From Pseudomonadota bacterium (GTDB lineage: Bacteria; Pseudomonadota; Alphaproteobacteria; Sphingomonadales; Sphingomonadaceae), in the NCBI GenBank assembly GCA_023416515.1, contig JAEZHP010000082.1:1-24416 (forward strand): 24,416 bases of DNA, read 5' to 3'. The position numbers were made by a program, and so were the translations under genes. The notes below the pieces were generated by a model that saw nothing but the letters and a program-made list of their open reading frames with translations, searched no databases and was not told the origin of the DNA. Of the stretch, positions 21,386-24,416 are shown in pieces. Position 1 is the first letter of the stretch. Every line of letters starts with the position of its first letter.

Positions 21386-23373
21386 GCGCGCGCGTCCGTC
21401 TGGAGGACGCTCGTCCCCGGTACGAGCGGAAAGCGGATGGTGGCCTCGACTCCGCTGTCCCGAAACTCGATCCGCCCCTCCCCCTTGAGTTCGTACGGCA
21501 CGCGAGCGGTAACCAGCTCCGTGCCGAAACCCTCACGGCGCGGCCCTTCGTCCATGGCGACTCCGAACTCGGCCCAGGTGAAGCTCAGCCAGGGCGGCCC
21601 CGCCCCCTCCCCTTCCTCGACGACCCAGCCGATTTGGATCCGTCCGTCCCCTTCCGCAAGCGCGCCATATTTGACGGCATTGGTCGCAAGCTCGTGGATT
21701 GCGAGGGTCAGGACTTCCGCCGCCTTGGGCGCCAGCGATACATCCTCGCCCTCGATCGCATAGCGGCCGGGCACCGCGGCCTGCGCCTCGAGCTCGTCGC
21801 GAACCAGGTTCTGGAGATCGACGCCCCGGCCGATCTCGCGGGTGAGAAGGGCCTGGGTGCGTGCAAGAGCGCTGATCCGCCCTTCAAGATGCTGAGAATA
21901 ATCCTCGACGCTATCGGCGTTCATCGCGGTTCGCCTGCCGATCGAGCGGATCATCGCGAGGAGATTGCGGACCCGGTGCTGAAGCTCGGCGACCAGCAGT
22001 TCCTGGCGGCGCTGGAGGACTCGAAGCTCCTCCACATCGGTCGACGAGCCCAACCACTCGACGATCCGCCCGTCCGCGTCGCGCAGCGGCGACGCGCGGG
22101 TCTGATGCCATCGATATTCCTGGGCAGAAGAATGAAAGATGCGATGCTCGACATAATATTCGCCGCGCTGCCCGACGGCTTCCCAAGCGGCGAGCGTCGC
22201 CTTGCAATCCTCGGGATGGATCGCCTTCAGCCAACCGCGACCGAGGCCCTCCTCGAAGGAGAGACCGGTGAACTCGATCCATTGCGGGCTACTCCAGATC
22301 CGACAGCCGTCGTCCAGGGATCGGAAGACGAGTTGCGGGATTCCGGTGGCGAGGCCGCGCATGCGCCGCTCGCTCGCCTCGAGCGCCTGCTCGGCGCGGG
22401 CGCGCTCGACGGCCTCCCAGGTGCGCTCTGCGACCGCAACCAACAGGCTCGCCTCCTCCTGAGTCCACACACGAGGCTTGGTGGCCGTTGCCGCGATCGC
22501 CGCGACCACGCTGCCGTCCTTGAAGAGCGGGACGCTCAGGAACGACTTGATCCCGATGCACTCGTAGGGAGTGCTGATTCCCTTCATGACCGGCGCCGTC
22601 GCAACGTCTTCGACGAGGACTGGAGCATTCCGCTGGAATATCTCCTCAGGCTGCCCGAATTCCGGGAAAGGATATATTCCGGCCAACGCCTTGTCGTTGA
22701 GATTGTGGTAGTCCGGCTCGACGACGAAGCCGTTCCGGCCGTGATCGACTTCGATATAATAGCTTCTGTCGGCTTCCATATGCTCGCCGACCACCCGGCA
22801 GGCGGCAGCCTTGATCTCCAGCGGGTCGCTGAGCGGGCGAAGCGCATCACTGAGCTTGAGCAGAAAGGCCTGCCGCTCCTCGCGCACATCCATCCTTGAT
22901 TGGGTGATGACCCTCTCGGTCGTCTCGACGACGATCCCGATCATTCCCCCGACCGATCCGTCGGCAGCGCGCACCGGACTGTAGGAAGAAGTGAAATAGG
23001 CTCGCTCCGGTCCTTCGGAGCGTTCGAGGTGGACGGGATAGTCTTCGTTGAAGGTGGACTTGCCTGCGAAGGCGCGCTCGACGATCGGCTCGAGGTTTCC
23101 CCATGCCTCGTGCCAGATATCGGCGAAGGAGCGCCCGAGCGCGTCGGGCTTGCTGCCGAGGATCGGCGTGAACGCGTCGTTGTAGAGAGTGACCAGCTCC
23201 GGGCCCCACACCAAAACCGCCGGAAAGCCGCTCTCGAGGACGAACGACGTCGCGAGCCTCAACTCGGGGGACCAGGTTTCGATCGCGCCGAGCGGGGTCC
23301 CCTCCCAATCATGGGAGCGGATGCGTTCGCCCATCTCGCCGCCGCAGGTCGGCCACAGGGGCGGCTCACTCAT
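21382..23373 (-). CDS. PAS-GAF-PAS HWE-type histidine kinase
   Basis: This 663-residue sensor kinase is counted from the ATG at 23373. Domain order: an N-terminal PAS (about 20-140; VLVWGPELVTLYNDAF is typical), a GAF domain (about 160-310; KSFLSVPLFKDGSVVAAIA), a second PAS (about 325-450; IWSSPQWIEFTGLS, with a PAC-like HRIFHSSAQEYRW part), then the kinase. The phospho-acceptor His466 lies in LQHRVRNLLAMIRS, the N-box is HELATNAVKYGAL, and FTWAEFG supplies the Trp-x-Glu that defines the HWE class. No membrane segment is present, so it is a cytosolic sensor; the GAF/PAS ligands are unknown. It overlaps the upstream CRP/FNR gene by 8 bases and the downstream receiver gene by 4, indicating one operon. 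Confidence 0.93.
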   Translation of the reverse strand: MSEPPLWPTCGGEMGERIRSHDWEGTPLGAIETWSPELRLATSFVLESGFPAVLVWGPELVTLYNDAFTPILGSKPDALGRSFADIWHEAWGNLEPIVERAFAGKSTFNEDYPVHLERSEGPERAYFTSSYSPVRAADGSVGGMIGIVVETTERVITQSRMDVREERQAFLLKLSDALRPLSDPLEIKAAACRVVGEHMEADRSYYIEVDHGRNGFVVEPDYHNLNDKALAGIYPFPEFGQPEEIFQRNAPVLVEDVATAPVMKGISTPYECIGIKSFLSVPLFKDGSVVAAIAATATKPRVWTQEEASLLVAVAERTWEAVERARAEQALEASERRMRGLATGIPQLVFRSLDDGCRIWSSPQWIEFTGLSFEEGLGRGWLKAIHPEDCKATLAAWEAVGQRGEYYVEHRIFHSSAQEYRWHQTRASPLRDADGRIVEWLGSSTDVEELRVLQRRQELLVAELQHRVRNLLAMIRSIGRRTAMNADSVEDYSQHLEGRISALARTQALLTREIGRGVDLQNLVRDELEAQAAVPGRYAIEGEDVSLAPKAAEVLTLAIHELATNAVKYGALAEGDGRIQIGWVVEEGEGAGPPWLSFTWAEFGVAMDEGPRREGFGTELVTARVPYELKGEGRIEFRDSGVEATIRFPLVPGTSVLQTDARA

Positions 23374-24103
23374 TTGCGTCGAGATGCGCGCCTTCATGGT
23401 CGAGATGGAGATAATTGGGATTGAACATCGCAACGCCCATCAACTTGTCGAGCTTCGGGATCGTCAGGCGCCTGTGAGCGAGCTCGATAAGGCCGTCGCG
23501 CCGCAATTCTTGGAGCGTTCGGTTGACGTGGACCGGGGTGAGGCCGGTCGCTTCGGCAAGGTCGTTCTGGGTGATCGGGAACTCGCACGAGCCGTTCTCG
23601 GCGAGCCCGACGGCGCGCAACCGCAGGTAGAGCTCGACGAGCAAGTGCGCGATCCGCTCGTAGGCGCTGCGCTGGCCAATGTTGAGCAGCCATTCACGCT
23701 GTATCGCGGCATTGACGAGCTCTTGCCACCAAAAAGCCTGAGCGATGCGGGGACGGGTTTCGGTGAGGCGGTTCATGTCCTCAGGGGAGATTGCCGCATA
23801 TTGGACGCGCGTGATCGCACCGATCGTGTGGTCCATCTCCTTAAGGATGTAGACGTTGAAGTCGCAGAAATCGCCCGGGATGAAGAAGCCGACGATCTGC
23901 CGCCGCCCGTCCGGCAAGCCTTTGTAACGACAGGCCCAGCCGTTCAGGATCAATCGCACGGCCTTGGGATCGTCGCCCTCCCGGACGATATCGCGCCGGG
24001 GGGCAGCTTCCTGGATCGAGGCGCGGCCGGCCATATCGAGAGCGGCGCGATCCTCGCTGGAGAGCCGCGCGTAGTTCTGCAACCGTATCGCCAGGGTGCC
24101 CAC
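23366..24103 (-). CDS. CRP/FNR-family transcriptional regulator
   Basis: The protein is 245 residues from a GTG at 24103; a TTG at 24106, one codon earlier, is also possible and is better spaced from the AAGGA site. The N-terminal cyclic-nucleotide-like beta roll spans about 20-120 (RDIVREGDDPKAVRLILNGWA; GRRQIVGFFIPGDFCD). A long dimer helix follows, then a winged HTH (about 165-225) with ITQNDLAEATGLTPVHVNRTLQELRRDGLIE. No FNR-type cluster of N-terminal cysteines is seen, so it is not an oxygen-sensing FNR of the Fe-S kind. It is the first gene of the operon with the HWE kinase and receiver, and probably a co-regulator or output of that signalling path. Confidence 0.92.
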   Translation of the reverse strand: MGTLAIRLQNYARLSSEDRAALDMAGRASIQEAAPRRDIVREGDDPKAVRLILNGWACRYKGLPDGRRQIVGFFIPGDFCDFNVYILKEMDHTIGAITRVQYAAISPEDMNRLTETRPRIAQAFWWQELVNAAIQREWLLNIGQRSAYERIAHLLVELYLRLRAVGLAENGSCEFPITQNDLAEATGLTPVHVNRTLQELRRDGLIELAHRRLTIPKLDKLMGVAMFNPNYLHLDHEGAHLDANE

Positions 24104-24168
24104 CAAAAGGAAACGTCCTTGAATGGCATGACGTTATCGCGCGCGACGCAACTCACCTCTCACATGGG

Positions 24169-24197
24169 TTAGTACAGTAACGCACCGAAGCGGTGAA
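24169..24197 (-). promoter_or_regulatory. Candidate sigma-70-like promoter for the CRP/FNR-kinase-receiver operon
   Basis: On the minus strand TTCACC (top 24192-24197) is separated by 17 bases from TACTAA (top 24169-24174), each matching 4 of 6 consensus positions, about 66 bases upstream of the start codon. Many alphaproteobacterial promoters diverge, so the score is modest. Confidence 0.35.
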
Positions 24198-24325
24198 GGC
24201 TGCTCGTCCGGCGCAGATTTTGCGCGACTTGCCGACCGATGCTTAATGACCCGCTAAGCGTGCCGTTCTTTGGACGGTTAAGGCTTTTGCGGGATAGGGC
24301 CGACAATCGCATCCCGGAGGCCCCC

Positions 24326-24416
24326 ATGGCGATCGGTCCGATCAAGTTCCCGCCCGTCTTCTCCCCGACGCCGACGCCCACCCCGTCGCCCACGCCGACG
24401 CCGACGCCGACGCCGT
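24326..24416 (+). CDS. Start of a Pro-Thr-repeat protein, cut by the window edge
   Basis: The ATG has a good GGAGG site 5 bases upstream. Thirty codons are present: MAIGPIKFPPVFSPTPTPTP and then further (S/T)-P pairs, made by a near-perfect CCGACG-type tandem repeat to the last base. No signal peptide is visible so far. Pro-Thr linkers of this kind often sit at the start or between domains of large surface or cell-wall proteins, but the rest is outside the window and no function is assignable. Low-complexity repeats of this sort change length easily. Confidence 0.65.
   Translation, partial: MAIGPIKFPPVFSPTPTPTPSPTPTPTPTP

Noticed and set aside
24355..24416. Tandem repeats as a CRISPR array
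   Set aside because: The repeat unit is about 6 bases with no spacers, is in frame and follows a ribosome site; it encodes Pro-Thr pairs.

Overview
The window comes from a high-GC alphaproteobacterium, most likely a sphingomonad (Sphingomonas or a close relative). The lineage is inferred from an HWE-type histidine kinase with a single-domain response regulator, a phosphatidylcholine synthase gene with a GGAAC-N17-CGTT (EcfG-type) promoter match, a C/G-rich palindromic intergenic repeat at the left edge, and dense gene packing. No tRNA, rRNA, CRISPR array, integrase or transposase was seen. No gene-free stretch exceeds 300 bases; the longest is about 264 bases, between the restriction gene and rplK.

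Layout. 1-1166: palindromic repeat, a small membrane protein and a lone PAS-domain protein (minus). 1232-3232: NAD salvage operon pncB-pncA (minus). 3389-4944: beta-barrel outer-membrane protein, a shared hairpin terminator, and a LysR regulator divergent from the next block. 5087-6443: wrbA, a 59-residue protein and dps, a likely stress operon. 6458-8761: phosphatidylcholine synthase (minus) divergent from a eukaryotic-like phospholipase D (plus), with a dyad-rich stress-type promoter between them. 8802-9353: a GNAT acetyltransferase (minus). 9466-11503: two very small signal-peptide-like proteins (minus) divergent from a winged-helix/TPR regulator (plus). 11500-13646: 91-residue protein, then YcaO, then TfuA (minus), a minimal candidate thioamide RiPP operon. 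13807-14718: a protein with two HTH-like repeats (minus). 14810-19533: a type III restriction-modification-like pair (beta-class methyltransferase plus DEAH helicase/nuclease-like protein). 19798-20931: rplK-rplA with a good terminator. 21017-24103: a CRP/FNR regulator, PAS/GAF/HWE kinase and single-domain response regulator as one overlapping operon (minus). 24326 to the edge: the start of a Pro-Thr-repeat protein.

The most interesting locus is the YcaO-TfuA operon. YcaO with TfuA is the known signature of peptide backbone thioamidation, and the 91-residue gene in front of ycaO is the obvious candidate substrate, although it resembles no precursor family I recognise. No exporter, protease or further tailoring enzyme is adjacent. 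The second point of interest is the restriction-modification module directly upstream of rplKA. It has a low-GC target-recognition region, a nuclease-like motif that lacks the usual lysine, and shared repeats facing a divergent HTH protein. The third is the divergent pair of phosphatidylcholine-making and phospholipase D-type genes.
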